Below are positions 1 through 41,960 of a stretch of 64,000 nt of DNA, piece by piece. The stretch is taken from NCBI GenBank assembly GCA_019155185.1, contig CM032797.1, positions 13,316,881 to 13,380,880 of the forward strand, read 5' to 3'. Each line of letters starts with the position of its first letter. Position 1 is the first letter of the stretch. The translations under genes and the position numbers were made by a program. The notes beneath the pieces were generated by a model. The model was not told the origin of the DNA. It searched no databases and saw only the letters and a program-made list of their open reading frames with translations. Source of the DNA: Beaufortia kweichowensis (lineage: Eukaryota > Chordata > Actinopteri > Cypriniformes > Gastromyzontidae).

Positions 1-27761
<27,761 letters not shown>

Positions 27762-27915
27762 TTCAGTACAAACATCAACCGGTTCCTATTGGCTTTCCAG
27801 TAGAAATCGTGTTCCTCGCTCACTGAAAGATCGCGACGCAAATGAGAGAAGGTAAAAACTGAGAGACTGAGACACACTATTGCGCCTCACATCCGTTCCG
27901 CGGTTTTCACAAAAA

Positions 27916-27923
27916 CTTTTATA
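27916..27923 (-). promoter_or_regulatory. tox: Candidate tox TATA box
   Basis: TATAAAAG reads on the minus strand about 155 bases upstream of the tox ATG. A start about 30 bases downstream would give a 5' UTR of roughly 125-130 bases. The site is inside a CpG-rich region. Placement is inferred; no transcript data are available. Confidence 0.4.
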
Positions 27924-28370
27924 TGAACCTCTATCGCGGGCGTCTTACAACAGAGAGATAGTGCTGAAAAAGGCGCTCGGCTTTGGAGAGAACATGAGCA
28001 TCTGGCGAGGAGGCTGATGTGAGTCTGTGTTGACTGCTGAGAGTAGAGATGTGTATCTTCTTGGTGCAGCTGTGGCTCAATGTAACTGCTGTATGGAGAG
28101 AAGCGAGCGCTTTGCTAGTGTTCAAACACAAAAGACTCGCGTGAAACGCTGCTGTGCCTCCGAGCGGCTATAGGGGGCGCTGCAATGTGCGCACCTACCG
28201 GAGCATTTGCATTACTTTGCATGATACTGACTGTATAGATTGTGACGGAAAGGTTCCGTTTTGTTTTAGTAAAAACATTGTTTACTGTAAAGATATTGTG
28301 TTATTATAATAACCTATAATAGTTATTATAATAATCTTTTCTATTCTAATTCATTATAATAATTGGAATC

Positions 28371-28445
28371 AAATCAAACTTTATTGTCATCACCATCAAC
28401 ACACATATAGAGGAGAATGAAAATTTGGAGTGCAGCTCCTTAAAA
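28371..28445. repeat. Possible interspersed repeat fragment
   Basis: AAATCAAACTTTATTGTCAT followed by a polymorphic-looking tail resembles a common fish repeat end. Only one copy is in the window, so the call rests on recognition alone. Confidence 0.3.
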
Positions 28446-28525
28446 TGCAGTATTAAATAAAAAATAACATAAATTACACTGTAGACTGTGATTAAACTAT
28501 GCTCTACAGAGTTACACAATTTCCA

Positions 28526-28746
28526 CCCTTATGAAAATGAACCATGGCTTAACTACAGTAACCATAGTTTTTTTTAATCTATAGTCAAACCACAGTAACC
28601 ACAAATTAACTATGGTCTCTTTACAGTAACTATAGTTTAACAATGTTATTTCTAGTAAAACTACAGTAACAAAAATAGTAATCAGTCTGCCAAAAAGCAT
28701 AATTTTACTATACACTATATTAAAACCATGGTTCATTTTCCTAAGG
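28526..28746. mobile_element. Short inverted-repeat transposon (MITE)
   Basis: Left end CCTTATGAAAATGAACCATG and right end CATGGTTCATTTTCCTAAGG are near-perfect inverted repeats. The interior is built of diverged repeats of CTACAGTAACCATAG in both orientations. The ORF at 28512-28811 covers it and is not coding. It lies about 765 bases upstream of the tox ATG. Confidence 0.75.
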
Positions 28747-30334
28747 GCAGTTTTCACAAAGATACAGATAACAAAACATGTTGCATCGCCACATAAAAAT
28801 ACCCGTACCATGTAGTTTCACAACAGTAATGTTAAATTCTGGGTGTAGCTGACCAATAATTTACAAAGCCTACATTTTGGGCATCTTGTATTGTTTTGTT
28901 TCAATATACAGTAGATCCAGTATTAGATTCTTTCTTTAGTTTTGCCAACATATCTTTTCCTTTGAAGTTTAAGGGCAGAGTGTCTCAAGAAAACAGAAAC
29001 TATAATAGTTTTTGCAATAATTTGTGCTGCTTTCCTACAGTTTTCATGCAAAGCAAGATCTCAGATGACATGCAATCTCAAGAAATATGTATAATCAATG
29101 AAGATGCACCTAGGCATTTCACAGAAGAGGCAGCTACAGCCAAAGCTGCTTTACAGAATTAAAACAGAGAGCTGACAGGCTTCACTACTCACTCCCAGAC
29201 CACACCACACAACAGTCTATTAAGCAGCTCTGTGGAAAAGCTTAAGAGAGAGCGGCTTGAGCTATACTAGATTCTGCTTTTGCTCTCAGAGTTCAAGATA
29301 TACATTCTTTAGGCGGTTTTTGCAGGCCTTCCTTACAGCACTTTAATAAATAAACACTGGTTCTGTTTCTTGGTTTGTGTAGCGAAATTGCGCCACATTA
29401 AAAAGTACATTATCCATAAGACTACATTTTACATCTGTATTGATCATAATTAGCATTTTGTCCACACAAATAATCGACTTGAGTGTCTGCCACATCAATC
29501 ATATTATAAAGCTTGATTTTCTTTCAACGATTTAGCACATATCCCCTGAGTGAATTGAGCTCACCCTTTTATGCCTTTCTTCTCCAGTAGAATGATTTCT
29601 CATTTAGAACTACATTTCTTTTCATTTTCTTGACAAGAGTCTGTGCTTCTAAAAGGAAAATATATAAGGAAAAGAAAAAATCTGTCTCTATCTATTTGTG
29701 TGTCTGTCTGTCTGTTTGTCTGTCAGGTTTAAGATGCATTTTCTGTTTATCTTTCATTTGCTGAGAAACTAGATTGAGAGGAATACAAAATACAAAAATA
29801 TTGGTATGACAGAGCATAATGCTTTTGGGGCAAATGAGTCTGTTTTACACAGACAAATGGAAATAAAGGAACAGGGTGCAGGTGGTCCTATTTCTTGTCA
29901 ATTACATTGGAGAAATTGGCATTATTCATCATTTCTCATTGATTATGATGATGATGGCAGGGTTGATGATGATAGAGAAGGCACTGTGTTGCTGTTAGTA
30001 TAATGTTTTTGCCAGCAAAATCTGTGTGTATCATTGCAGTGGCCATCAAAAGCCACAGTAAAATGAAGTCTGCTCTGGTTCTGTTTGGATGTGAGCTTTT
30101 AATATGTGAATGCCAGTGTATACAACAGCTTGCTTTTTGTGGTTAAAGTCATGTCAGCTTTTTTCAAAGGCAGTTAATCTCTGAACAATGTGTGACTGGC
30201 AGCCAAACAACATCCCAGCTTCATGTCATTCTCAGCCATTAAATCTAACTAAATCTAACTGAAGAAACAGTCAACAAAATACACCATACTTTAACATCTG
30301 CTTCTCAGAGATGTTTCTATATACACATACAGGC

Positions 30335-30510
30335 TTTTAAAGCTATATTAGTGAGGACCACTCACAGATGCAATAGTTTTTATACAATCATAATGCCATT
30401 TACTTTACCCTACCCCTAAACCCAACCCTCACACAAACCTGTTGAGATTATTAGGTCTAAAGCAAAACATGAATTTGAGCTTTTCAGATAGTGAGGACCA
30501 CTTCAAATAG
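30335..30510. repeat. Dispersed repeat with direct GTGAGGACCACT ends
   Basis: GTGAGGACCACT occurs at 30351 and again at 30491 in the same orientation, around a C-rich segment (CCCTACCCCTAAACCCAACC) that is frequent in fish interspersed repeats. The element type is uncertain. Confidence 0.45.
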
Positions 30511-32241
30511 AAATACTTTCAAGCACTTGGCCTTGACACGTGTAGCCAAATCAGTGCACACACAAACACTACTTATTAATGTAACGGTTGCTACTAACAA
30601 TACATATGATTTTACAAATAAGTTGAAATAAGTACCTATACCATTTAGTAAATAGGTCAACATGATCAATGGACAATTTGCAGAGAGGCACTGAACATTA
30701 TTGGCTTAAATTAGACCCAGTGTATCTAATTTTTGGAGAGAAAAAAAATACAGTAAAATGAAAGTGGATGAGGAATTTTACTGTCAGAAACAATAAAACA
30801 GTACCATAAAAGTCCATATGGCTCTTAAGCCTTCTGAACACCGACCAAAAAACAAAACAATATCCAGCATGTTTGAAACTAGTGTTGTGTTTTGTGTCAT
30901 TCACACACTGTCAAATATCTTAAGGAATACAAGACATTGAGGATTCTTATAAATCGACTACAGCCACTAGAAGAAATAAAGAAGATTTTAACGGACCAAA
31001 CTTTCAGTCTCCTGATGTGAAATCAGGACCAACATGTTAAACAAGTTTTGATCTGAAGAAATTCTAGAAATCATTAACATTTGAGCTATGGTGACATTTT
31101 ATTAAAGAACAATATGTTTCCCGCATAGGGTGAATACATGTACAATGAGGTTTCTATTCCATTAACCTTTGAGTATCAGCTGGCATTTGAAGCTTTGTGT
31201 TGGCAGACTAACACTTAGCTATCACATTATGAAAGCGCTCATAAATAGACTTTTTTTCAATTGGCTGACACAGTGTTAATTATTCAAATGTAGAACAAGA
31301 GGTGAACAATGCGAGACTAGGATATTAGTTAAAAAACTATTTTTGGAGGAAACAGAGTCTTTCATGTGGGAGGGTGTTTGGAGTTGTTGGAGGTTGTGTC
31401 CGTGGGGAAGTTCAGTTTTAGTCGATATGTTATTTCAACTGATGCACAGGACCAAAAATCAATGGGAATTCAAAATGTGAAACAATCTAATAGCTACAAA
31501 TATAACCAACTTCTGATTTGAGTGATTTGCAAAGCAAAAGACATTATAAACGAAGATCAGCAGAGTTTGAATTCAGACTTTTTTTACCAGCAAATGTGAG
31601 TATACTCAAAGGTTTTGGGTGTCAGGAGGATTTATTATAATTGTATGAGCAACGATTACTCTGATTGCCTATTGTTTTGTCTCTTGTGCATTTGAGAGAG
31701 CTGAACATGTGTCAGAAGCGCATACTTGGAATCATAACTTTACCTCAGAAATAGGCATCTCCTGAATGTCAACCTCCCATCCCCCACTGTATTACCTATT
31801 AAGTACATTCAAACAACCCCCTCGCGCACACTCCCTTCCCCCATAGAAATGTACACCCTCCCCCAGCCGCTGTGCAGTTTGATCTATGTGAATATATATA
31901 CATCACAAATCTATATCTGTCACGCAATCCCTTTCTAACTGTGCATATAATAACCTTAAGATACAGACAGAAATGCTTTGTATGCAGATCGCAGGCCTAT
32001 GCAGACTTTATGCTTACAAACTTACATGTACTGTAAAACATTCTGTAAAAATGATAAAACATATAACACATACCTTCAATTTAATTAACAAAATTTAACT
32101 CTAACAAAAGAAACAAAAAGACAAATATCCTAGAAATAAAGTTGTGCTGGGTTATACACTAATAGAAAATTGAAAACTAAAAAACAGAAAATGTACTATA
32201 TAGTAGGAAATAGTAAATATAATATAATTTGTCTCCTAATA

Positions 32242-32298
32242 TTTGTAAGTCGCTTTGGATAAAAGCGTCAGCTAAATGCCTAAATGTAAATGTAAATA
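32242..32298 (+). repeat. SINE/LINE-type 3' tail
   Basis: Contains TTGTAAGTCGCTTTGGATAA, AAGCGTCAGCTAAATG and a TAAATG-repeat end. This tail is found in many copies across teleost genomes as the 3' end of short retroposons, from general knowledge. No tRNA-like head with A and B boxes was identified upstream. Confidence 0.6.
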
Positions 32299-32488
32299 AT
32301 AAATACATATAAGAAATTTCTTCTTATTTTTTTTTTTCTTGTTGGGTTTTGTGTTGTAAATTCTTCATATTTTTTACTAAGAACTACAACTTCTACTGTC
32401 TGCCTTCTAACTACCATAGATTATAACCGCATAAAAGGTTGTGTTAATACATAATGCAATCACTTTATATATACAGATATATACATAT

Positions 32489-32730
32489 GTGACCCAGTCT
32501 GTGAAAACCCAGCTAAAGTCACTTTTTGTGATTTTTCTGTTTTCTACGTAAAATCATTCTACATAATGTAAAGAATAGTCTGTGAGAATTTAACATTGAT
32601 ATCTTTAATATTGTCTGAATAATGTCATGTCAAAGATTAAAATCATAGTGAAATTAATAGGGTAAGTTGATGCTTGTTATCTCAGAATGAGATTTTTAGA
32701 CTTTAGCCTGGTTTTCACAGACTGGTTCAC
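32489..32730. mobile_element. Short inverted-repeat transposon (MITE), copy 2
   Basis: Same family as 2479-2720. Its terminal inverted repeats are better preserved: GTGACCCAGTCTGTGAAAAC at the left and the complement of GTTTTCACAGACTGGTTCAC at the right, continuing for about 32 bases. It is flanked by TA-rich sequence on both sides, compatible with a TA-type target site. Confidence 0.8.
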
Positions 32731-33137
32731 ATATATATTTACAGTCACTATATATACAGATATTCTGTATGTTTTAGACATCATATATTAAAGTTTATAC
32801 TCTTTTCATATATAAAATAAGAAATGAAATTTCACCATGAAATTATAAACCACATGTGCTGCAGCAGAGATATTATGTTGGGTCATGTTTTAACACTGAC
32901 AGTGTTTAAATCTATTGAAACAGTGAATGCATCTCACCTACAGGCTGTGGGTGAGGTATCATCACTGCATCAGGCTGAATACATCATATCATACATTCAA
33001 ATTTATTCTCTCCTTCGTTCTTCTACTGTTTCCTTCTCTTCCTCTTTTTGATGAGCTCTGTTACATAAAAAAATGTATATAACACCAAATGCAATCTTCC
33101 CCCACTGCTCACCACCCACACATATACATACACTTTA

Positions 33138-33155
33138 ACACACACACACACACAC
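33138..33155. repeat. (CA)n microsatellite
   Basis: Short CA tract of about 18 bases. Confidence 0.9.
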
Positions 33156-34459
33156 TTGCGTGGTGATCTGTCTGTCTTTCAATAGATGAATGTCAAGTAG
33201 TGTACATTGAATATATTTGCACTTTCATTGCTCAGGGGCCATTCTGCATTCAAGATTTCTACTCTTTTCTCCATAAATCTCATCATTATTTAATGCATTT
33301 GTTGCCAGCGTGTTTTCTCGCATATTTAGTGACATGTTTATGTCATTTTGGTCTTACGCTTGATTTGGTCTATTTGCAGAACATTTTAGTTAACCTGCTG
33401 AATATTCTGTGTGTGCTACAGAGGTTCTTTCATTGAAAGCATACATTGTGTTTGTGGCCTTTTTGCATATGCAAAAAATAATTTAATTAGAATAAATGGC
33501 CAAAATTAGTTTCTTGACTATATCATTTATGTTTTCAAACCTTGTGGCATCAATATCAATAAGTCTTATTGCATGTAGAGCAGCCAAATGTTGCATACAA
33601 GTCCATGTGTTATTTCACGCACTACGTGTAAGCGTGTGTGCAGTGTGTCAGATAAAAATTGATTGTGCCAGCAATGACAGCCTGTCCAGTTCTCTGTTGA
33701 TATCAACCCTTTCTGACTCCCCTGCTTCTGATTTTCACATCCGTCACCAAGACAACCAGATTATTTTGAATCTATCAGATCAAATTCAATTTTGCTTTTG
33801 ATTTTGGATCAGGAAGTCTCTTGCCTGTCACATGATGTAGACTGGAGATACTGCCTGGAGACTTAAGAATTTGACAGGACTGCTATTTTACACTAGAGTA
33901 GGAAGTTCATATCTGGGGTTCTGTTGTTTTTCCAGAACGTGAGGCCAGAACACAGAGTAGATCATTTATGCTGATGGTTTCAAAAATAATTCAAAACAGA
34001 CGTTTCTGAAGGAGTTTGACTTCAGCTATTTAATATTTTATATGATCCCGTTGAACTTTTTAAATCATTTTTTTCTGTTTTGTTGTGTTTCACATTGTAT
34101 TATTAGATTTTGCTCAGATGCCACAACACAGCTCATGAGACTTATTTTGTGCTGTGCCATTATGTCAGTGACAGTTTTGGGTGCCTGACTTGTGTGTACG
34201 CAGCTGTCTGTGCAAACCACACTGTGTGTGAGTGTGTGTGTTCATTTGTGTGCCTTACATGTCTATGTTTTTGTGTGCATGTATAGCCCTCACAATCCAT
34301 CTTTGCTCCATATCCCATTTATGTACCAGTAAAAAGTTTAGTTTTGTTGATTGTTGTTTAGATGTTTTTCACTTTTTTTAATAGTAGTGCTCTTCAAAAC
34401 CATAAAACAACACAATTGTAACTGTGGGAATTGTGTTGTGCATCTAAAAACAATTGAAC

Positions 34460-34845
34460 ACTATGTTATATTTCAGCATCTTCAAAAGTAGTCACCCTAG
34501 AATTTGCTAAATTATACATTTTATCATCCAGCTTCTTAAAGTCTCAACCTGAGAAGCTTTTTAAACAGCACTGAGGAAATGTCTATCTGAAATCTTATTG
34601 GCTGATTTTTATTGATTATTTTTAATATTATTATATTATTTTATTTATTATTAATACTAAAAAATATGTATTTTGTTATAATTTAGTAATCCATTTCAAA
34701 AATATTTTTTAAATAAATGTTTTGTTTTATTGCATTATTTATTTAGCACAATCAATTTTTTTGTATATCAACGTAATCTCATACATTGAAAAATAAACCT
34801 ATAGATTAAACGATTTCTAAGATCATTTTGTCACTTGTGTCTACA
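34460..34845. mobile_element. Tc1/mariner-like transposon remnant, copy a
   Basis: It shares AGTAGTCACCCT, TTTTTAAACAGCACTGA, TCTATCTG and CTTATTGGCTGATTTTTATT with the copy at 47690-47985 in the same order and orientation. It ends near a CACTTGTGTCTACACT segment that corresponds to the better terminal repeat of the other copy. No transposase ORF remains. Confidence 0.5.
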
Positions 34846-35314
34846 CTCCTAAAAAACACTGGTATATAGAAAATGGTGCAATAATGTATAGCAAACAGAA
34901 TGTCTACATTATACAATAGCTGTATAGTAGCTGGAAACATAGGCGTCCAGCAGAGCACTCGATGTGTTCCAACTACAGATGAAGTTTGTCATTGGTTCAT
35001 TAGCTCTTATTAGAGAGACTGCTTTATCATCCATCACTCACTCTGGTAGGTCCTCATACATATGCATTCATAAAAGCCCTGAATAAGTCGACATAACGAA
35101 GCTAATTTGGGATTCTTGATATGATTTATCTTTATTCTAAAGATATCTCACAATGAAAAGACAATGAAAGTATGCATGAGGTGTGCATTTAGTTAGTGTT
35201 GATGTATTATAGCCACGGTGTAAGGGGAGGGTGGGGGCGCTCGGCCTCATAAGCAGTTTGTTCCACTGGGTTTCATTCTATTCTCTACAGTCTGATTTGA
35301 CCCCATTGTCACAC

Positions 35315-35505
35315 TCACACAAACATGCACAATAAAACAAGCATACAACGCACAAACCCAGACATGCACACAAACAACGCAAACATCAGACCACACCTCA
35401 TACCATCAAACACACACACACACATAGCCAAATATCTTACTACACACATGTAGTCACACAAACAGCTGAACATGGTACACACCACACACACACACACACA
35501 CTCAA
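35315..35505. repeat. CA-rich region with two CA tracts
   Basis: Imperfect CACA-rich sequence with purer tracts at 35409-35424 and 35483-35501. It produces a Cys/Val-rich minus-strand ORF (35315-35590) that is a composition artefact. Confidence 0.85.
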
Positions 35506-38500
35506 CGCTTGAGCGCTCTAACACAATGACACAATGAGATTGATTCAGCCTCTTAAAGCGGCACATCATCATTAAATTAAATAATGTCACAGGGCCTCAT
35601 GGAAAATAGATTCTCTCTGGCATCCTCTTCATCATTCTCAGACCAAATACATTCCAGTTCACTCCGTGTGCTCTTCCTCATCTTTAGCTGCAAAACCTTT
35701 TTATAGTGCCGCACAAAATCTCCAAAAGAAATCCTTTGTAATGTTAAGTTACATTTAAAAGAGTGATAAATCATTTAGCTCATCTCCACTACATTATAAA
35801 ATGTACTCCACATGACCTTGAATAGAGGCCAAACACACTGGACAGATATTAGATGAAGAATATTTTTAGATAAGCTACCATGGCGTGAATTCACAAAACA
35901 GTTTGCATGTGGTATTTCAGCAGAGAAACGTGTGTCGTTTTCATTAACCGCAGGCAATCCAGTTTAACCAGGTGCTAAATGTGATGTTACTGCACTGCGC
36001 TGGGAGTATCATCAAATCAGGTAAATCAACAATACCACAATAGATGCACATCAGTGATAGCGCTTTTAAATAGTGGCTCGTCAGTGTCTGCAAATGGCTG
36101 TACATAAAATAAGTGGAAAATGTGTGTAGACTTTAGATAGAATTTGCACCCATCCAGAAGTAATATTGTAAGGACAGATTAGTTTACAGACATCTAAAAA
36201 TATATAGTAAGCCAAATATAAACAGTTGTTCTTAAGGACATTAGGAACTATTAAATGCCTCAACTATTAAGAATCTCTTTCTAGTTATTTTTTATATTAA
36301 TATGTTTATACTATTTGATATTTTATAAGCATTTCACTAAACATGGATGATTTCTGTACATTGTGCTAGGATTTGCAAAACTTAATAGTAATTAGAATTT
36401 CTACTTTTTTACAGATTCACAAGGTTTATATTTTATAAAATTTTATAATAAACTGAATCTGCTGTCACTTAATTGCTTTAAGATTGCATATACATGCTCA
36501 TATTATCAGTCGTGACAGCTTACTGATGGACCTTACGACTACTTCACACCATCTATACCTGCCATAAGATCCATCACTTAAAGTCTAGAGTTTCTCTTTA
36601 TTTTTTTTACTAAACTTAGCATAAACTATGCATTTCTGTTCCACTTCTCTCAATAAAAAATATTTTTCTTACCTTTAACTTAAACAGCTGGAAACATTGT
36701 AAGCCGAGTCGTATTCCAATAACATCAACACACAGCAAACTGAGTACATTAAGAAGAAAAACAATCCAGGAGAAAGGTCGAAAAATATGCATATGTAAAA
36801 ACACACAGTTGCAATTATCTGGTAAAAGTAAATAAGTTTTTTTACAGTGCAGTAATATCACACACAAGACAAAGAGCATGGAGCCTAAACAGGTTTATGT
36901 TACCAATAAAGTATAATAAAACCAGGTGTGAGCAATACCAGAAATCATAACAACATATTTCTCAATTTATCCAAGCATACTATCTATTACAAGTGTGTTT
37001 TCCACCTCCCTGAAAAACACAGTTATAAAATATAAATCTTATATTGAAGTTATTCTTACTAGACTACAGATTTTTGTATTTTGTATTGATTTTTAAGAGC
37101 TTTAACATTAGCTTGGTTACATATCTTTATCAGGCTCAACTTTAGCAGATTTTTAATTAATAGTTAGAAATTACATTTAGACTATTAAATATTATAACAT
37201 TAACAGTTAACACTTTCTGAATTAAGTTTCTTTGACTTGGTTGATGTCTTTTGGGTGTAGGATAATCTTGGTAGTCTTTCAGAAGCACTTTGGAGATGCT
37301 TCTTATTTTTCATTGCATGCTCTGATATGTTTTTCTTTTATTTGGTTATAAATGTTTAAAGCAGTTTCTCAGCCCCCAACATTCTCTCCATGTGATCCAT
37401 ATAGGGTTGAAAGAACCAATCGCCTCATGTCTGTGGAATGCAAAAGTGGTGTATGAGCCCTACGACTCTATTGAAAGTATGTAAACATATTCCAGAAACA
37501 GCATAGACGAAAACCACAATTAATAATGTAAGAATGTTATCATTTATAATGCCAATAATGTAACAAAACAGTCAATGAAAATATTAATAATAACAAAGGC
37601 AATGGTTTTCATGAAATAATGGCATAAATAACAACAAAATGTCGATGAGCCATATGGTCTACTGTTAGTAAGCGTATTGCCATTTTTTGTATGAAGATAC
37701 TATATGTAGTGAAGTATGAAGACTGTATGTTTTATTATCATTTGTAACAGTGCAATGCTATTTGTGAGTGTGCTAGATTCTATCCTGAAAGACCATATAC
37801 TTAAAATTTTAGCTTCACAAAACGCATCTAATTACTGTAGTACGTACAAGGTTACAGAGGCGCATAACTAATTCTGCCACTTATTTACTATCTAAGTCTA
37901 TTTCAAGATGATCGGATTTTCATTATGAAGAGAAATGGATTTTTATTTGTAAAGAATAACAGACTGCAGAATTATTGTCAGAGTAATTGGGTGTCACACT
38001 TTAAACATCTTTCGCGAACAAATAGTGGCAAGTCATTCTGTGTGTGTTATTTTCATTTCTGCTCAAAAGCCCTATCTCGCTGACATTTATGTGTGACCTG
38101 GATGCTAATAGACAGCAAAATTGTTTACCCAGGATGCAACTGGAAAATGTGTTTGAGAAAGATGAATCCATTGATGTTTGTTTTATACCCAAAGAGTATG
38201 TAAACAGAAAATGTGGCATGTTATTAAGCAAGAGAACTTGGTTATTTCCTTTGCAACAACATCTCATAAACTATTCTGACAGACTAATAAACTATATGAA
38301 GCTACTGTGGAGAAGAAAGAAGGGAAAAAAACACAGGCTTTGAATCTTACAGCCATACAAAGGGGGAAACGCAAAAGAAAACATCAATCATGGGGATTAT
38401 TATTTCAGTTGCCATGGAAACGTCCCTCCAAACCCAATATCTCCATGTCTCCACTGCTTATTATCATCTGGTTTGATTGTACATCATTGAAACTATAGTG

Positions 38501-41289
38501 ATTACACTCTAAGGATGAAAAAATGCACGCTGTCATGGCAACATAGTACAATGTTCTTAATCATTTCAGCTCCTCAATCTGAAATGTAATAGGCTGTCAG
38601 CCATAATGGCTTGTGAAGGATGCTTCTGTGAAATGGTTATCTTCTTAACTATCTTGCAAAATTATTCCTCCTATCCTGGAGACAGCAAAAACACTACAGT
38701 GTAGGCTTTATTTCTACACTACATTTTTTGACTATTCATTTTATTATTAATGGTACTTTATGTCTCATTTGTTGTTAATGGACTGCCCTACTCTAGTTTG
38801 CATATCACCATGTTCACACCTATATAAAAATTTGAGCTTTAGCAAACGTCAATACATGCAGGGAGCAGCGGCCCTAGATGTTGTTGGTGACAAAACAACT
38901 GGACATTAATAGCCAGTATGATGAATTGCTGCAGAGGTGTGCTGAGAACTGTTTTCATATCAATAGAACAGCCACATGGTCTCACTTTTATTGACCATGT
39001 AAACAAACACATTGGTTCATGCGATCCACTTTGTTTTTATTGAGAAAAGTCAATATATATATTTATGTTTTTCGTAACAAAACAAGGCTATTCTGATTAT
39101 ATAAATTGTCTAGCTTCAGGTATCTGGAAAACTGTATATATTTTATTCATTGTCCATTCTACAGTATATATAATATGTTACTTTTTATGAATTCAGCAGG
39201 AGGAGGATGAATTCAGCAAAAGTAGGACACGAGGTAAAATGGGTCAAATACATTTCATGATCGATTACCATTTAAATATCATGAAGAAAATCACATTCAT
39301 TAATGATCACTGAAAGAGTCTTTTCATATTTAAAAATGGTTTAATCAGCTTGAAATTAATACAGTAGATGTGGCCAAACTTCAGATTTTAGCAACATGGA
39401 AAATCCATTGACCAATGAAATGCTCCTTATCATTATTGGCTCCTATAAGGACAAAACTTCACATTCATATAAGCAGTTGCAGTGATAATCCTTTCTATAA
39501 TTTGTCATTATATTACAAGCTTTTTTAATACATTTGTATTGATAAGTTTCAAAGACTCTCAAAGGTTATGAGTAGAAAGCTTTAATCTGTGTTCCATCAC
39601 AAATTTATCAACACATAGTCCCAATTTTGCCTATAGTGTAGCACCCTATGCAACACATAATCAAAGAGAATAGAGGAGAAAAGAGAAGAACTGACATTCA
39701 TTTTCTTCTATTCGTTAAGACAGACACATAATGCCAAAGGCAAGAATGTCCTTATAATCCAAGAGTTCTGTCTTTATAGACATGAGATAAATTAAGAGCT
39801 CTCCCACAGTCCTTACTGAGCCACAGAAACCCTAAAATTAGCATATCACCTTGTAGCATATCACATCAGAGGTTGTGTAAAAAGACATTTTTAAATTTGA
39901 ATTATTTCAGGAACTTTTTGGATCATTACTAGACAAAATCACTTGAAACTTCTGTCTCCATTGTGACATAACTAAACAATCTAATGAAAACCTTTACACA
40001 GACACTTCGTGCAGTTTGTTATATTTGTATGCATCAGCCTACGTATCTGCAAAACATGAATAATTACATTTTCAGAGAACTTCACTATGCCAGTGATATT
40101 GCTATAAAACATGGGGGAAATCACATTGGTAACTGCAAGTGAATGAAATATGTGTAAAGAGGAAAAAGAAAATCAGCAGTATAATCAATAACACATGAAT
40201 GAAGCTTCCCCATAATCCAAAATGGCAATCTTCCATACACGCTCTTCAAAACTCTGCCACAAAATTGGATTTGAGAAATTCACAAATGGTTGGTTCATTA
40301 CATCAGCAGGATTTATTTTGGCAATGTATTTTGCTTTTTAATTGATTTCTGTCTTGGTGGTGTGGCGTATATAACCATGAAATGACTTTTTTCTTTCAGT
40401 AAACAGCAAAATGCTTGAAGTTACTATCAACTTTGTAAGTCGTTGAGATGCCGCAGGACATGTTTATAATCTCCGGGGGCCTGGGCTCCTGTTTCTTCAT
40501 AGTTATGAATGTTGTGGGGAATCTGGCCTTGATATAGCATCAGTCAAAATTTAATAAGTTAAGTACTATTTTCTCAATTTAAAAAAAAGTTGACCACCTC
40601 AGCTATTGCTTTAATATTTATGGTCACATAGAGCCACGTCTCCTAACAACTCTAAACAACATATTTGGTCATTTAACAGACATTTAGACTTTTAGCAGAA
40701 CACCAAATCCATGCTATGAACAATGCCATGACAATGACTGTAGTTTAAAATGCAGATAAAGCAGAATAATGTTTATAAAACAGCGTACCACCATTATCTT
40801 TTTGCTTTATTCTGAAACAGCCACGGTGTTAAAAGACGAGAATGAAGTGAAGCTTGTAGAAGCCACAATGAAGTGTGAAAGTGTGAAGCACCTCTGAGTC
40901 TTTTCCATCTGTCAGTACCAATGAATTGTAGTTTGAATTTTCATGTTGGCAGCAGTCGTGTCATTACAGAGAGCTCTGAATTGTGGAATGCCCTGGGCAA
41001 AATTTCATGGCTGTTAAAACTGGTCTTGGTATTAACCCTCATTTACCGAAGTCACCACTTTCAACTTGCACAGCTCACTATAGTAAATCTTCAAAGAATT
41101 AAGTGAGATTTTACAATGCTGAGATTTCAGACTGATTGTTGCTTTGATTCAGAGAGAAGGAGTTCAATGAGAGAGAGAAGCAAGATGCACGAGGACCAGA
41201 GAGGATTTGTGCATCTAGACAACCTATTGTCGACAGGCTAATTTAGATTTCTCATTCTTTCCTTCACTTTCCTCTCAGACAACACATTT

Positions 41290-41960
41290 AGATAAAAAAT
41301 TGAGATAGACGTTTCCTGCGCGGGGTGTCGGTGCGGTTGAACCCCAGGCAGGGATGTTATTTGAACGTTCCACCTTCATCAGTGCATATATATTGTTTGT
41401 TGAGTCTTGGGTTAAGATGGGCTTCTCAGTTTGTCGCGGCGTGTTTTTTGGAGAGGAACGGCTGTAATGCAGTCCTTGTCCCTGAAATAGGATACAGCGA
41501 CTCTACGTGTCAGAGATTTCACGTCGGCGAATCAGTTTGTTCTTTGATCAATGACGCTAACCTCCTTGTGCAGCCTCCAGGTGTGTTCAAATGAGGTGTA
41601 TTCCACCCTGATTCTCTGAATAAAAAGCAATCCGCCCTGTCACTCTTTTTCATTAGACTGCATTGTGGCACCAAAAGAGAATATTCTGAGTCTGGTGGAA
41701 GATGTAAGGAATAAAGATGACTACATTGCAAAGAGTTGATGTTTTATTAATATAGCCCTCTCAATATGATAAAAATCTGATTTTTTCTCTCGGAAAAGAA
41801 GACCGTGTGAAGTTCGGATTTGCATTGATAAATAATTAATTGCATTTAGAGGTAATGAGGATGCACACGCACTTCTCTTTTTCCTTCTCATCTGAAGGGT
41901 TAAACCACCCAGCACATTGAACTTTCACATCCAGATTGCAGATTAGCTCTTTAAGATCAT
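41290..41960. promoter_or_regulatory. Candidate regulatory block in the tox-ca8 interval
   Basis: The CG content rises locally around 41315-41530 in otherwise AT-rich DNA, and the sequence is non-repetitive through 41960. It could be an enhancer or an unannotated promoter. No exon was recognised. Confidence 0.25.

Noticed and set aside
35315..35590. Cysteine- and valine-rich minus-strand ORF that could look like a small secreted protein
   Set aside because: It is the translation of a CA-rich repeat region; no signal-peptide-plus-core structure and no splice context.
35577..35774. 65-codon minus-strand ORF with a charged segment
   Set aside because: No recognised domain and no supporting splice sites; kept only as a chance ORF.
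38001..38498. Overlapping plus and minus ORFs of 60-100 codons
   Set aside because: Mutually overlapping, AT-rich codon content, no recognisable homology.
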